This document shows, piece after piece, positions 12,575 to 25,015 of a stretch of DNA of 64,000 bases (its first letter is position 1; every line of letters starts with the position of its first letter). This DNA is from Isoetes taiwanensis (lineage: Eukaryota > Streptophyta > Lycopodiopsida > Isoetales > Isoetaceae), in assembly GCA_021234155.1 (NCBI GenBank), contig JAJEKV010000032.1, positions 5,614,748 through 5,678,747 of the forward strand, in the 5' to 3' direction. Under the pieces are notes generated by a model. The model did no database searches, was not told the origin of the DNA, and saw nothing but the letters and a program-made list of their open reading frames with translations. The position numbers and the translations under genes are program-made.

Positions 12575-13150
12575 TTGGCGATTTTTTAGCATATTTTCAA
12601 AAAAAATTGGCTAAAGTAAATGGAAAAAATTGGGAAAAAAATAATAATTTTAGCTTAACTTTTTTCGGGACTGTGCCAACCTTGGAGCTCTTTAGCCAAA
12701 CGCTAGAAAGTAAGAGAGTGAAATTTGGTATTGTTTAGCTAAACCATAGAAACTTTTAGAATGAACTTCAGGCTAGTTTAGCTAACATCATTCTAGTCTT
12801 TAAGAAATATATGATTAATAGTTTAGTTTCTAACATTATGAATTAATTTGGGTCCTAGACTTTGCTAATTAGCATTATTTTAGGATGTTTTCACAAAGAA
12901 AATGACTAAGATAAGTGGAAACAATTGAAATGAAGTATAGTGATTTGACTTAATATTTTCTTTGGCCACACCATAGAAATTTTTGGGATGATGTTTAGGT
13001 TAGTTTAGCTAAACGCTATAAAGTATGAGAGGAAAAATGTGTAGAGTTTAGCTAAACCACAGAAAGTTTTGGGATTAAAATCGAGCAAGTTTAGCTAAAG
13101 TCATTTTAGCTAATAAGAAATATGCGATTAGTAATTTATTCCCTGGTTCT
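12575..13150. repeat. Diverged tandem duplication, about 295-bp period, TTTAGCTAAA-rich
   Basis: Copies start near 12,575 and 12,868. Shared blocks include a CTAAG/AGTAARTGGAAA start, an AGTTTAGCTAAACCAYAGAAA core and an AATATRYGATTARTA end. The palindrome TTAGCTAA recurs several times. It directly follows the 274-bp tandem pair, so this is a zone of successive duplications. Confidence 0.75.
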
Positions 13151-13411
13151 GCATTGCTAGAAACTTGAAACGTACAGGACGTATTTTGGCATTGTTTTGT
13201 AGGGGATCTTAAGGGAGGGTGTGCTTTGCAATGATTTTTTGAATAATCTTAAGGAATACTCCAGTAGCTTGGGGAATGTTAATATATCTCTGGAAACTCT
13301 TGAAGAACCTTATAGAATATTTCCAAAATATTGGATAGTCTTAATGGAATGCTGATAAACTTAAAAATCTTATAGAAACTTATGTACGTACATTCGTCTC
13401 CGTACACCCCT

Positions 13412-13426
13412 TATAGTACAAATACT

Positions 13427-13496
<70 letters not shown>

Positions 13497-13511
13497 AGTG
13501 GTTCTACTATG
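13412..13511. repeat. (TA)33 tract flanked by inverted arms
   Basis: A pure (TA)33 at 13,429-13,494 lies between TATAGTACAAATACTTG on the left and CAAGTGGTTCTACTATG on the right. The right arm is the first part of the TA-linked element. The arms are inverted relative to each other (13 of 17 positions), as at 39.2 kb. Confidence 0.85.
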
Positions 13512-14570
13512 AGGGACTGCACAAATTCGACCGGAAGCCAATGCAGAGTCATTCAATGAAGATTCTATAAGCATTTCCCTAGGCTCTTTATGAATCCTAT
13601 GTTAACAAAGATTCTTTTTAGAAGCTCCTAGATTTCCAAAGATTATGCCAAGATTCTCCAAGATTCTATAGAGATTTCCCTAGATTCTATGAAGATTTCC
13701 CTAGATTTCCCAAGATTCTATCAAGATTCTTAAAAGATTTTATGAACATTCCCTTAATTCCCCTAGGTTCCCAAAGATTCTCTTGATATTAGGTCTAGAT
13801 TCCCAAAGATTATCCCAAGACTCCTCTAGATTCCCCAAAATTCTATGTAGTTCTATTGAATTCTCCAAGATTTGATGAAGATTCTCCTAGATTCCTTTAG
13901 ATTATAGGAAAATTCTCCATGATTCTCCAAGATTCCATCATGATTTCACTAGATTCTCAAAGCTTTTAGAAAGATTCCTTTAGATTCCCAAAGATTCTCT
14001 TAAGATTCCTCTATTCTCTAAGATCCTATGAAGATTCCCTTAGACTTGACATGATTCCATCAAGATTCCTCTAGATTCTTAAAGATTCTATAAAGATTCC
14101 CTTAGATTCCCTTAAATTCTCAAAGATTCTCTCTTGATTCCTATAGATTCCGTTGATTTTCCAAAGATTCTCTTTATATTCCCTTGTATTTCCAAGATTC
14201 TCTTGAGATTCCCATAGATTTCCAAAGATTCTCTTGAGATTCCCATAGATTCCCTTAGATTCTCTTGAGATTCCTTTAGATTCTCTAAGATTCTATGAAG
14301 ATTCACCTAGATTCTCCAAGATTGCATCAGGATTCCTCTAGATTCTCCAAGTATTTATGAAGATTCCTTTAGATTCTCTGAGATTCCTATGATTCCATCA
14401 TGATTTCATTAGATTCTCAAAGCTTTTAGAAAGATTCCTTTAGATTCCCAAAGATTCTCTTAAGATTCCTCTATTCTCTAAGTTCCTATGAAGATTCCCT
14501 TAGACTTGACATGATTCCATCAAGATTCCTCTAGATTCTTAAAGATTCTATAAAGATTCCCTTAGATTCC

Positions 14571-15189
14571 TGTTTGGGGTCCGGGCTCGGGATCGCCTGA
14601 GGGACAGATCTCTGTGAGATCCTTGAAGTCCGGCAGGGTAAATCCTGAGACACTCTTGTCACGCGGGATTTTTGCTAACAGAGGAAAGAACAAGAAAAAC
14701 TCAGATAAAACAGCAATTGCGATACACAATGAAACACACAAGACACTTGTGGAGAACACGGCAATCCATTGATCAAAACAAGTGTACAATGAAGGCTCAA
14801 AAAGAGCGCTACAACAAAGGCGACCGGCGTAATACGCTCTGTAGTGACACAAAAAGAACACTCTGAACCCTTTTTTTTTGAAGGAGCAAAAATGCTACAA
14901 TATATAGGAACACGGATTGGCCCTCACGAACTGAATCGATCCTCATCATGACAACGCGTGCTCCACTACTTGGGCACTTTCGAGCAGGGGAATCGGAGTG
15001 TCATGGCGTGCTATGAACAAGTAGTGGCCACGCCCGTGGGTCCTACCTTTGGGTCTTACGCTTCTTGGAGGAGCTTTGACCCGCCGTGGCATTTGTGGAT
15101 CCCTCTTCTTGGACCGCCCGTGGCGGTGGGGCCTGCGCCCTCATCACGGCAAGTATAGACACGTGTGTCGCGGGCCGCAGGGGCTAACA
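14571..15189 (-). repeat. 3' LTR of the gypsy element
   Basis: In plus-strand reading it begins TGTTTGGGG and ends GGCTAACA, so on the coding strand it has the usual TG...CA termini. It pairs with the copy at 25,016-25,625. Small indels and substitutions between the two cluster near CG-rich spots. Confidence 0.95.
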
Positions 15190-15202
15190 CTCCCCTACCA
15201 AA
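15190..15202 (-). other. Polypurine tract
   Basis: On the minus strand TTTGGTAGGGGAG lies immediately before the TGTTAG start of the 3' LTR. This is where the plus-strand primer for retrotransposon DNA synthesis sits, and it independently fixes the element's orientation. Confidence 0.85.
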
Positions 15203-18200
15203 CTACACTTATTGGCTAGAAAAGGGGCATGAATTCGGGGTGGGAATCCTCGTTCATCTTTCCGATCTTGAATATAGAGATGAGGGAGGCTCGGCTTTTA
15301 CGTATTCACCGAGTGTTGTTAGTCTCTTTTCGAGTTTGCTTGAGTCACGGATGCCAAACATTCGGCTGCTCCTATGAGAAAGCCTTAAAATCATGTTCTC
15401 CCGGTAAAGCGTGGATCTCGGATGGAAGATTTGTGATCTCCATGTATAAGACAAAGGTCCAACCCGAACTTTCCGGCATTTGCATTGGGGTTACAAAAAT
15501 GGATCGGCACTTGCGTTTTACGCATACTGCGGAGTATGGTCATGAGTCTTTGCCGCGAATTACGCTTGCGAAATCTGAGATGGATCAGCTGAAGTTTTGG
15601 CCTTGGCAAGGAAGGTTACAAGACCAGAAATTGCATTACAGGCTTCCTCCTGAACACGCATTGGGCATGTATATCCGGTTGTTGGTGTTGTCCAAAGTCT
15701 CATCCTCCGCCATTTCGCGTCTGCTTGGATGGCGTGGGTCCCAACGTTTGTCTGCTGCAATTGCCGTGGGTGTCCAATCTGCATGTTCTTTGACTTGATG
15801 GTCGAAATTCTTGTCTCCATCTTTGGGGAATTGACCTTGATCGGAGGTGGGCATCAAAAGCTTGCTAGTGTACTTTCGGTTGTTTGGGGGTTGGTGCGGG
15901 TCATCACGCATCATTCTTGGAATTCCAATAATATCTTCTCGGTAGTCGTTTGGTAGCTGTCTCCCATGCACCTTTGAATGTACATGTCTTTGTCCGCAGT
16001 CTGAGGTCCCACTCATCGGGGGAGGGCGTTACGTTTCAGCTCAGTGTGTGCGGTAGCGCAAGGAAGCATAATGTTGTAAGAACAAGCGTGCAAGGTCAAG
16101 TTCTTGTTGAGTTGTATAGTGTCTGAAAGGAGCGTGCCAAGTTCACTAGCCATAGCTCCACTTCTTTACGTAGAAGAGGCATGTATTACGAGGTAGCGGT
16201 TCGCGAGAATTTTGTATCTTGGAGGTACTTGTTCTTCTTGGTCAAAGAACACACGCGCTTTGTATCTCCTTTAAAAGTTCTCGGTCGTTTATCCGGATGA
16301 GCACGAGTAACATGTGCCGGTAGAAGTCGTGCATGACATAAGCGGGGGCTATGGTTACGGAGCCGAAATGGTCGAGATCCGCAACCCATAGGATATCAAA
16401 ATTGACGAGCACAAAGTGTGCCTCGTTCGTGAACGAACATCAAGGGCCAATTTAGTTCGATATCAGCTACTGATCGGGGGACTTGTGGTATCACCCTTGT
16501 TTCGGCCGAATAAAAAAGAAAAATGTTTTTCCTTGCTTGCACATAGTCATGGTAACTGGCTGGCCCGGATAGTCGAGGGAATAGCGAAGCAAGGCTGATA
16601 GGTTTGTTCTGCTTGTTTCTTACGCATCATCTGGCATCTGCTTTCGGCTATCGGAAGCGTATCTTGTAATCTGCAATGATATCTTGTTGCTCGGAGGCGT
16701 CTGCAGGTTCCGTGACTTTGCGTGTGAGGTGTCCTGGGACTTGTCCGGAGAAGTTGGGAATCCCAGAGGAGCTTGAAGTGGGAGTGGCTTGCAAATCCGT
16801 TTGAGTCAGACTATTTCAAGAGCATCTGCGGCGTGTGTTGCCGTGAGCTGGTCTAACTTGCCTTGGAGATGCGATGTGAGCATCCTTATTCGCAAGGTGG
16901 TTTTAAAAGTCGTGACCTTGGACTCAAGTATCAAGTTGGTACATGCGAAGTGTCTTGTTCTCGGTCGAGTAGCATTATTCGTGGCGACCCGTTGTTGTAG
17001 CGTGTCTCAAGATCGGTGTACTTGGTGTCGTTTTGTTGGAGGGACTCCTTGAGTTCCTTGACAATTTCTTTGGGATTGATGAAGGGTTTCTCGATGGATC
17101 ATGAATTGATTGTGCAAGGCTTCTTCTCTGGCCTCCACATCGACCAATCGATCTTGATGTTGTGACTTGGCTTGGAGTTGGTCCACGGACTCGTGTCGTG
17201 CCGGTGGCTGCTATGAAGTTCGGTGATGATCACGGAGGGGGCATCAAAGGCGGTGAGGACAGCTTCACTTGTAGGTATCCACGGTGTGAGGAGATGGATG
17301 GGATGGTACGTGATGCATCACCCTTGTTTATAGATCCTTGGTCATTCTTTGTGAGTGTCCTTGTGAGTACTCGTGAGATCAATGGGAGTTTTGTTGTCTT
17401 TAGCTTCTTTGTTGTTTTTCTTTATTCTTTGTTGAGTCCCGAAAGTGGAATTGTTGCACAAAGGTTAAAGCGGTGGTTGTTCTGGTGGTTGGTTATCAAC
17501 GAAGGAATAGGTTTTAGAAATTGGAATTCTACGAGGAGGTGGAGGCGGTGGTTGTGAAATATTTTTTCATGCAGGTTGGCTGCCGAGATTGATGGTCTTG
17601 AGAAGGAGGAGAGTTTGGTTGAAGACCTTTCAAAGCATCAATAAGGTCGGGATGTTGGCTTGGTGGAGAAGGGGGCATGATGGCGTGGGGTCTGATGATT
17701 AATGAAAGCACGGAAGTGGGCTCCCATGGGGCATTCCGAGGAAAAGTTAGGATTTTTTTAAAGTGTCAAGTTCTGTTGAAATCTACGTCTGAGGGAGTTG
17801 AGTCAATTGATTGTTTCAGGTGGTGTTGGTGAGGATATAGATGCAGGATGGTAGAAAACATAAGTTAATAGAGGTATTCTTCATGGAGTAACCCAAAATT
17901 TCCTCAAAAGAAACTTGGTAAAAGGCATCATGTTGCTTTGGAAGGTGGGACAACTTGGTTTGTGTGCGGCATTATAAGGAATAGAAGCGGGGGCCGGAAA
18001 TATCATATTTACCAATGTCAAGGTAAAGACAAGGCATTGGGCGGATTAGGTAGAGAAAAGGCAGAGGCTATGGTTTGAGGGTTTAGGAGTATAGGGTTTC
18101 CATCGACTTGGGAGGCATATCCATCTTACGCCTTCACCGGGTTAGCCACAAATTCTTTGTAATTTGTTCTTGTTGGGAGCCAGGGAGTTCACATTTGCGA

Positions 18201-19080
18201 GAAAATGAAACAATCCAGGAACTCACGGGAGGTTATAGGTGATGCCGGATGTGGGAGGCTAGTGCGGATGAAGAAAGCGAACTTGATATTTTTTTGCTTG
18301 GCTGGATCCATTGGTGCGATCAGCGTTGAGTGTTGAGTTCTTGGAGGTAGAAGCCATCTTGAAGGTCGAGTCGCCGTCTGAAGTCCTGGAAGGGCGGAAA
18401 GTGGGAGTATGAGTGAAAAAGTGAGGGAGTGGAAGTGACGGTTGGGAAGGGTTTTTTTTTTTTTTTTTTTTTTTTTGTGGGAGACCGCGTGTGAAAGATC
18501 GTGGCGATTGAGAATCTCAAAGACGACCTTCACCAAGATCGTGAGAGTTCTGGCGGAGAATAAAACTTTAATGGCCGGACGGTATTAGCTATTTGCCGCG
18601 GTTGTCGGAATATTAAAAAGAGAGTCGAAAAAGTTTGCGGTACAAAAATATCGGTGGGGAATGATTCTGGAATATCGTGAGGGTGACCTTTAGTGAGCAA
18701 TTTGCTAGGGTTGGTATTCGCCCACAAATTGAAAGTTGGGTTAAATTGAAGAACCAAAATTAAATGAAGATGGAGAACTTCGATAACAGCCCGGTCGGTG
18801 AGCTTCAGCTTGTTGGATTACATACAAGATGGACGGCGTCGATCTGTGGCGTCTGTGGAATCGCCGGATCCCTATGGATCCTTGGTTGGAGGCAGCGGTC
18901 AACCCGAGAGAGATAAACTTCGATCATGGGAGGTGATCGTTCGGTGGAGGTGGTCGCGGTGTGGGGCTTCCGCATCCTCAATTGGAGTGCCCCGAGTAAA
19001 GGGCGATAGCAGCATGATAGGGGTTTTCCCAATTTTTGTTTAGTTTAGGACTTTTGGTGAAAAATCCCACGGTAGTGTAG
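15203..19080 (-). other. Long 3' region of the gypsy element, no recognised domain
   Basis: Almost 3.9 kb separates the end of the integrase remnant from the polypurine tract, far longer than in a minimal gypsy element. Several plant gypsy lineages (Tat/Ogre, Athila) carry an extra gene here, so an eroded extra frame is possible. On the minus strand 18,189-18,536 is open for 115 codons and 15,636-16,016 for 126; the plus strand has a 189-codon frame at 15,229-15,798. None shows a transmembrane pattern, zinc motif or other family signature I recognise. A run of 25 T lies at 18,452-18,476. I cannot tell captured DNA from a decayed element gene. Confidence 0.5.
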
Positions 19081-19117
19081 CCTTAGGGCAATTTTGTACA
19101 TAATAGAAAAGTGTTTC

Positions 19118-20330
19118 TCATAAATTTGTACAAGTGGTATCTTGTTGTAAATTTTGTTCTTGAGCTAAGGATCTTTGCGGCCCGGGGTTTTGAAATTTCT
19201 TGAGTCGAAATCCATTGACTAATGTAGGAAATGGAGTGCCATCAATTCTTGTAATTGTAAAACTCGGGGATGTGGTATCTCGGAAATTTTTGTATGGTCC
19301 CGACCATCGAGCTTGAGTTTGCGGGATGTTGTTGATATCTCTCAGTCGTAAAGAAGAACTAAGTGGCCAATTTGAAAAGTTTTGTTTTGATGTGTTTGTC
19401 ATGCCATTGTTTTTGTAGTTGTTTGCCTTGTTGAAGTCTAAGAAAAGCATCTCTTGAAGTTCATCCATTGTTCAGTTGATAAACTTCGTTCTTGCAAAGG
19501 CTGGCGATGGATTATGTTACATTTGCTAAGCTGAAATTTGAGTGAGGGGTAAAATGAACTCAAAAGGCATAAAACCTCTTGGCCATACACAAGTCGAAAA
19601 GGTGTTTGACCGGTTGCTACTTTGTATGTTGTATTGTAAGCCCATAAAAGCTGTAGGTAACTTATCTTGCCAATCTTTTCTTGTAGGATCACAAATCTTC
19701 TTGAATGTGGATAAGCACCTTGTTTGTGCTTTCGGTAAAACCATTACCCACGGGGGGAGTAAAACGTGCTTTTACGTGATGAATGTGCGGATAGTTAGTG
19801 AGTTCAGCAATAGTGTGATTGATGAAATGAACTCCCGCGATCACTAACTAATTCTAAGGGACATCAAATCGGCGTGATGATGTTCTTGTAGAGAACCTTA
19901 GCTGTACTAGCAGCCGTGTTGTCAGGTAGGGCTGCGCTTCGCCCATTTGGTTGCGTGGTCAGTGAAGACTAGAATGTAAGCGTGCCCTAGTGTTGATTGC
20001 GGGTGGGTCCATGGGACCAACAAAATCCATACCCCATTTGGCAAAGGGGAGAGGCTGGCTATTGGCGTGGCCGAGGCGTCGCGGGCGTGGGTCTACCAAG
20101 CCTCGACAAAAACATCACCGCGTCGTGTGTATTTGTGAGCATCTTTGAAAGCGTGGGCCAGTAATACCCGGCAAGGAGGAGTTTCCTTCGTGTTGTCTCA
20201 TTTGAAATGACCAGCGCCAAGTCGCCGTGGGCTTGTTTGATTCGTCGAGGGGACCGTGAGGAAGAACACATCGTCGAGCACATTGTCTTTGCCACATTTA
20301 TAGAATGGCCAGCAACCATCGTTATAATCT
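19118..20330 (-). pseudogene. Gypsy integrase and C-terminal tail, frameshifted
   Basis: Integrase inserts retrotransposon DNA into the host genome. On the minus strand the N-terminal zinc-binding region is suggested by LLLAGYYWPTLSK (about 20,150-20,240), a conserved plant gypsy stretch. The core is suggested by a DFVGP-type segment (about 20,030), FINHTIAELTNYPHIHH (about 19,800) and GNGFTESTNK (about 19,720-19,755), which carries the glutamate of the D-D-E triad. Further on, WQDKLPTAF, an AYNTTYKVATGQTPFRLVYG segment and a post-core VNGFRLKKF segment follow. Pieces lie in different frames and contain stops, so no continuous product is possible. No chromodomain was seen at the end, which argues against the chromovirus branch. 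Confidence 0.85.
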
Positions 20331-20499
20331 AAACTGCCAGCGAAGGAATTGTTGTTTATCTGCGAAGTTGTCTTTACGGAAGGCGTGGGGTCACTTGGCG
20401 GGAGTGCGCCCGTGAGGAGAAAGCGTTGATAGTGCGTGGTACCAATGGCGTGTGGCGGTGACGAAAGCAGATTGAGCATCCGGAAGGGCATCGTGAACT

Positions 20500-20900
20500 C
20501 CTTAGAGGATCATCCGTGTGTATCGTGAGAGATAGTGGGGGACGTGTGGCGTCCGGCGTGAATAATTTCAAAGGGGCAAACTCTTGCAATATCAATATCC
20601 ATCGAGCAATTGGCCGTGGGGTTTGGCTTATTGATTAAATATAGAAGAGCTTGATGATCCACATAAAAGCGGAATTTGACTACCAAGAAGATAGTGTCGG
20701 CGTTGTACACAAAAGATAAGGCCAAAAGGGCTTCCCTTTTTCGAGTGGCGAATAGTTCGCTTCAAGGATTGAGTTTTTTTCTGGCGTGTCGATGGAGCTT
20801 GTCCCCGATTTGGTGCATACTCTTGAGCTAGAACAGCTCAATCGCAAAGCACGAAACATCAACATGGACATGGAATGGTTTGTCCCATTGAGGTGGTACT
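20500..20900 (-). pseudogene. Gypsy RNase H domain, broken
   Basis: RNase H removes the RNA strand during reverse transcription. The minus strand reads VHVDAS-like sequence near 20,870, then KFRFYVDHQALLYLINKP near 20,630-20,680, then an FEIIHAGRH segment near 20,550. The DHQALLYLINKP block is a hallmark of Ty3/gypsy RNase H, and its aspartate-histidine pair is retained. Stops separate the blocks and the sequence after INKP has lost the usual tryptophan. It sits directly between RT and integrase, as expected. Confidence 0.85.
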
Positions 20901-21560
20901 AGCCGCGGGGGCTTCGTGAGCTTGACTTTGAGTTCTTTAAAAGCGTGATTTGCATCGGATGTCCAAGTCCATGTGTATGGATTTCCGGTCGGTTTGTGAA
21001 TTGGATCGGCGGATCGGTGCCATTACGGAATAAAAGGTGGCATAGAAGTTGACTTTGCCAAGAAAGGCGATGTGTCCTTGATGTTATTGTGTGGATATGC
21101 TCGATGACCTGACCCCGATTTTGGGGGTCCGTTGTAATCTTGCCGTGTCGACTCACTATATGTCCCAAATTACACCCGAGGTGACCGAGAAGGTGCACTT
21201 TTTCGGATTGAGGCTAATTCAGATTCATCCACGGCGTTGAAAAACTAGTTCAAGTTTTACCAAATGGTCCATAACGTGGGTGTAAGTGGAGAAGTCATCA
21301 CGAAGACTTGCGAGAAAGGGATGAACTTGCATGTACTCTTGAAAAAGCGGCAAGCATAATGCGTTGAAATGTGGATGGTGAGTTTGACAATCCAAAAGGA
21401 GCGACTTTGTAAGCAAAAGGTACCCCATGGAGTAGTGAAGGTAGTCTTTAGTTGATCTTCTTCTCGAATGGATATTTGATTATAACCGAGGGCCCGTCCA
21501 TGAAGGAGTACATCTCGGTGGCTTTGCTACATCTTCCAACACTTGATCCGGTGAAGGGAG
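20900..21560 (-). pseudogene. Gypsy reverse transcriptase, broken
   Basis: Reverse transcriptase copies the element RNA to DNA. In minus-strand order I see a D-G-(F)-S-x-Y segment (about 21,490), KTTFTTPWGTFAYK split over frames (about 21,420-21,455), FGLSN-type sequence followed by STFQRIML, then a DDF catalytic core at 21,291-21,299 preceded by leucine-arginine instead of the usual Y/F-V/L. After that come HVMDHLVKLELVFQR, KKCTF and LGHIVSRHGKITTDP. The order and the DDF signature are those of Ty3/gypsy. At least three frame changes and stops interrupt it, so it is inactive. Confidence 0.9.
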
Positions 21561-23270
21561 AGGGAAATGATCCCTTTCAGGTGGCTTGATTGAGTTTTCT
21601 ATAATCCACACAAAGCGAATTTTTTTCCATTATGTTTGAGGGCAATAACAATAGGACTTACCCATTCTGAATGTTTGACCTCATAGATAAGTCCAGTCAA
21701 AAAGCTTGTCAATTTCGGCTTTAACCTTTTTTTCGGTAGTTTGGGTTAAGCCCGTGCTATCGTTAACTAGATGGGTCTAGCATCCGCTGGTGGGAATCGA
21801 GAGTTGTCCCAATTCTTGCTTGATACCTCGGAGGTCTTTGTAGCTCAAGCAAAGATGTGCTTTGAAACGTTTGAATAAGCGCAATGGCTTGCTCCCCCAA
21901 TCTTTGGCGTGAGGTCGCGTGCCAATCGGATTGGTTGATTTGTTCCAATATCAATTATGTCTACTGCGGAGTTTGAATGTGGGAATGACTTGATCATCCA
22001 GAGCGGTGTGGGCTGGCTCCGCAGTGCGGCGAGGATGTTCATGTTGACCAATTTTGAAAAATAGTGGCGTGCCACTAGGAGTTGGTGTGGTGTCTTCTTG
22101 AGCGGGAGGAGGGCTGGGGTCCGTCTCCTCATGTGGAACCAATGTGGCGTTGTTACAAGGTGTCAAATAGGGTCAACCAGTTGCTATGCCTTTATCAATA
22201 TCCATGTCTTCCCATGGTTGATTGTATTACAGGTAAGCCGTGGAGTGGCAAACCCTTGGCTTATAACCCGATAGGTGTTGCAAACTTGTTGAGTCCTTTA
22301 TCCGATTCAGCGTGATCTCTAAATGATCGGCCCGTGGTGGAGATCCATCGTCTTGATGAGCTTGCCATCTGTGATAACAAGTTGATCTCGTGGCCCGGTG
22401 AGTGAATGCTTTTTAGCTTGTCTCAAAAGGGTTAGATCCTACTAACATTTCATAATCTCCTGGATCTTCTCACGCTCCAAACAAATTCCATGGTAAATTG
22501 TAGATCTCAATATTGGTGGTATTGGTTGTGTAACTCCTTGTGGTCGCCAGTGATATGGCCATTAAAGCTTGATGTCATAAGGGGCAGTATGGAGCTCCCT
22601 TATGCCCAATTGTCGTCACGAGATTATCGTAATAAGATTGACTTGCTTGCCACCATCGTCTGAACATGGTGAACAGCCTTTTTGCCACGTGTGCATGCAT
22701 GCACCGTGGGTGTTGATGTCTTGGCATTAACCGAATTATCTGAGGTTTTGTAAAATGTGCTTTCGTAGTCTTTGGACATAGTTGTAGGATAGTCGTGAAA
22801 TTTGAGGAGGAATTTTGATTTTAGCAAGTTCTTGTTGAAGTTCGGGAGGGATTGCGGTAGTTGTGGTGGATCCAGGTAGTTGTTGTTGCTCGGCAATAGA
22901 TGTCGCTACATTGTTGAGGAGGTTAGACTTCAGCAACAATGTTGAGTGGTGGTGTTGCAATGTCATTGGCATTAGTGGTGCGTGGCTCCCGATCGTGTGG
23001 TAGCATTGGCCGGACTTGAGTGCCTTACCTTTATACGCACGTTCGATGAGTTGGAAGCGGACTTTTTATGAAGTTTAGGTTGAACATGAGGAAGTAGTTG
23101 ATCAGTTGGGTGCAAAATGAACAGATTTGGTTGATGGCTCGGTGATGCAATCGGCTACAAAAAACTTGGTGCAGGGGTGCTTATGGCGTGGGGAATGAGG
23201 GAGAACCTCAATCCGGTTGGAGGATTCAAAGCTGAGTGTTGATTGCATGGTAAATTTCTTCTTGGAGTTG
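21560..23270 (-). other. Region between gag and RT of the gypsy element
   Basis: The aspartic protease should lie here. I could not find a convincing D-T/S-G active-site motif in any minus frame. A segment near 21,845-22,132 is open for 95 codons and leads toward RT. The protease is either decayed beyond recognition by eye or split by indels. Confidence 0.5.
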
Positions 23271-24742
23271 ATCATCCAATTGTTTTGGGTTGTTTGCTTG
23301 TTGGCGTGGTTGTTGTGGTGGCCCGTGGTGGCCGTTTGAGCAGGCGTGGGCCTTGCCTTCCCTTTGGCTTCCCATACTTGAAAAGGTGTAAGACCTTATC
23401 GTGGTTTTGATTAGTGCCGAGAATTTGTATTTGAACTTGAGGAAGTTGAGGACAATCTATTGACCGATGACCCCATTGGTCCAGTTGAAACATTGGGACT
23501 TGCTTGGATCAAAAGTGGACGAGGAGGTCCACGTTGTGGTTCTTGTTATTCTTTGGGGTTGTTGTTGTTGTCGGTAGGCATTGCACGTAATGCGTGGTTG
23601 AGTTTGCGTGGGTACCTTCTGCACTTGGTGAACAAGGCATTTGTCCGATCTGATTTGTGTCGTGGATTTGTACATTCTTCAGTGGTGTGGTTACGCATGT
23701 TGCGGCGTTTGCAATGGATCATGCTATCCACGAGTTACACTCATTCATGCGGATGTCACGTCTTGGCAAATAGTACACCAAATGTTATTTCTTGGGGAAC
23801 TGGCCGTGGAGGCAGTGATCGAGGTCTTGGCGATGGGTGTAGCCAGGGAAATGGGAGTATCGTGGCTTTGATCAACGCACAGAGAGAAACATGAACAGTG
23901 ATTGACTAATTCAATGGCTTCTTGTAATGTCTTGGGGCAAATACTGGAGTCATAAATCGGATGTGAGAGGGTAAGCCTTGAAGAAACCACACTAGAATTT
24001 GGCTTTGGGTTGGAAATTCCTTCAACTTGTTGACTAAGATCTGCGATCGGTCTGCAAAGTCTCGAGCATTTCTCACGGGTTACTGCTTGAGTGTGTTGAG
24101 GTCGTTCAGCGGGTTGTTGATCATCCAAAGGAAGGTGCGTAATGGGAAAAAAAAAGTTCTTCATGTGTATCCAATCTTGTTTCCAGTGGCTTTTTGTTTG
24201 CCATCACCATTAGGTAGGGTGCTCCCCAGAGTCGTCGAAAAGATGTGGAATTTTAGTTTTGGATCGGAGACCATTGAGATCTGCAAGTGACTCAAATTCA
24301 TCCATGTGAGCCTGAGCACTCGGTCTATGTGTTTACCTTTATCATTTCAAAAGAGTGGATATTTTTTTTAAAGCATGTGTAGGAGTCGGCGCATGAATGG
24401 GTGTTTGCATTTGTGGAAAAGAAAAGACAGTAGGTGTTGGGTGCTGCATAGGTACCGCGGCATGGGTTGTGTGAGATTAGTAAAAAAGAGGCTACTGAAG
24501 CGGTTGTAGTGGGGAACAAAAGGTTGTGGCAGGCATGAAACGGCGTGTGGGGAAGCGATTAAGGAAAGCAGAGCCGGTAGGGGAATTGACAAAGGTGGGA
24601 AGCGGTGGTACGAAGTTCCTAAAGAAAGATTACCAATAGAAAACATTTTGCGGATGTTCGGAGAAAATTGCGGTGGTTCATGGGATCTTGAGTTGGGGAT
24701 TAGGTGGAGTAAATTCAAAGGGCTGTGTTGCGGCCTCCGCAT
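23270..24742 (-). pseudogene. Gypsy gag, zinc knuckle split by a frame change
   Basis: Gag forms the cytoplasmic particle that packages element RNA. The minus frame opens at 24,742 with a proline-rich 124-codon stretch. It continues through capsid-like fragments (for example KLKFHIFSTTL near 24,230 and ILVWFLQGLP near 23,990) and ends in a nucleocapsid region. There the cysteines and histidine of a C-x2-C-x4-H-x4-C knuckle (23,453-23,495) are present but lie in two frames, consistent with loss of a single base. Proline/glutamine/threonine-rich sequence flanks the knuckle. Stops occur throughout. Assignment rests on position between LTR and RT plus the knuckle remnant. Confidence 0.75.
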
Positions 24743-24996
24743 GATGATGTGGCGAACGAGGAACGGAACAATGGCGACCTTCCCCGGGGAGGTCGGTCCT
24801 GAAAAAGTTAATCGTGGTGTAGGTGGAATGATTGCGCCTCAGACACCGAGGAGAAGAGACAATCGAACCAGAGTGTATGTGGACATATTCGCGGAGGCGG
24901 CGCCTAGCTCATGGCGGCAGCGTCTTGACTCCATCCGTGTTGAATATATCGGGAGTAAAGAAGGGATTGAACATGGTATCAATACGGCTTCGAAGT

Positions 24997-25013
24997 GGAG
25001 CCCGAATGCGCCA
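24997..25013 (-). other. Primer-binding-site candidate
   Basis: Two bases downstream of the 5' LTR (minus strand) the sequence reads TGGCGCATTCGGGCTCC. It starts TGG, as required to pair with the tRNA 3' CCA. TGGCGC also begins the Asp-tRNA type site of several plant gypsy elements, but the rest does not match a tRNA I can recall. On the plus strand TGGTATCA at 24,974-24,981 resembles the Met-tRNA site but lies in the wrong place and orientation. Confidence 0.55.
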
Positions 25014-25015
25014 AG

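Noticed and set aside
13370-13574. Tyr-Ile repeat proteins on both strands
   Set aside because: They are translations of (TA)n.
14112-14306. Coiled-coil-like minus frames (NLRESLGISRESLEI type) recurring in all TA-linked copies
   Set aside because: They come from the AGATTC repeat itself; frames break in different places in each copy.
15229-15798. 189-codon plus-strand open frame
   Set aside because: It lies antisense inside the gypsy element's 3' region, has no recognised motif, and overlaps long minus frames, so openness is probably due to composition.
18452-18476. T25 run as the poly(A) tail of a retroposed gene
   Set aside because: No target duplication or gene body adjoining it could be found; simple expansion is as likely.
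24974-24985. TGGTATCA as the Met-tRNA primer-binding site
   Set aside because: It is on the plus strand, about 30 bp from the LTR, while the element's orientation is minus as shown by the polypurine tract and coding order.
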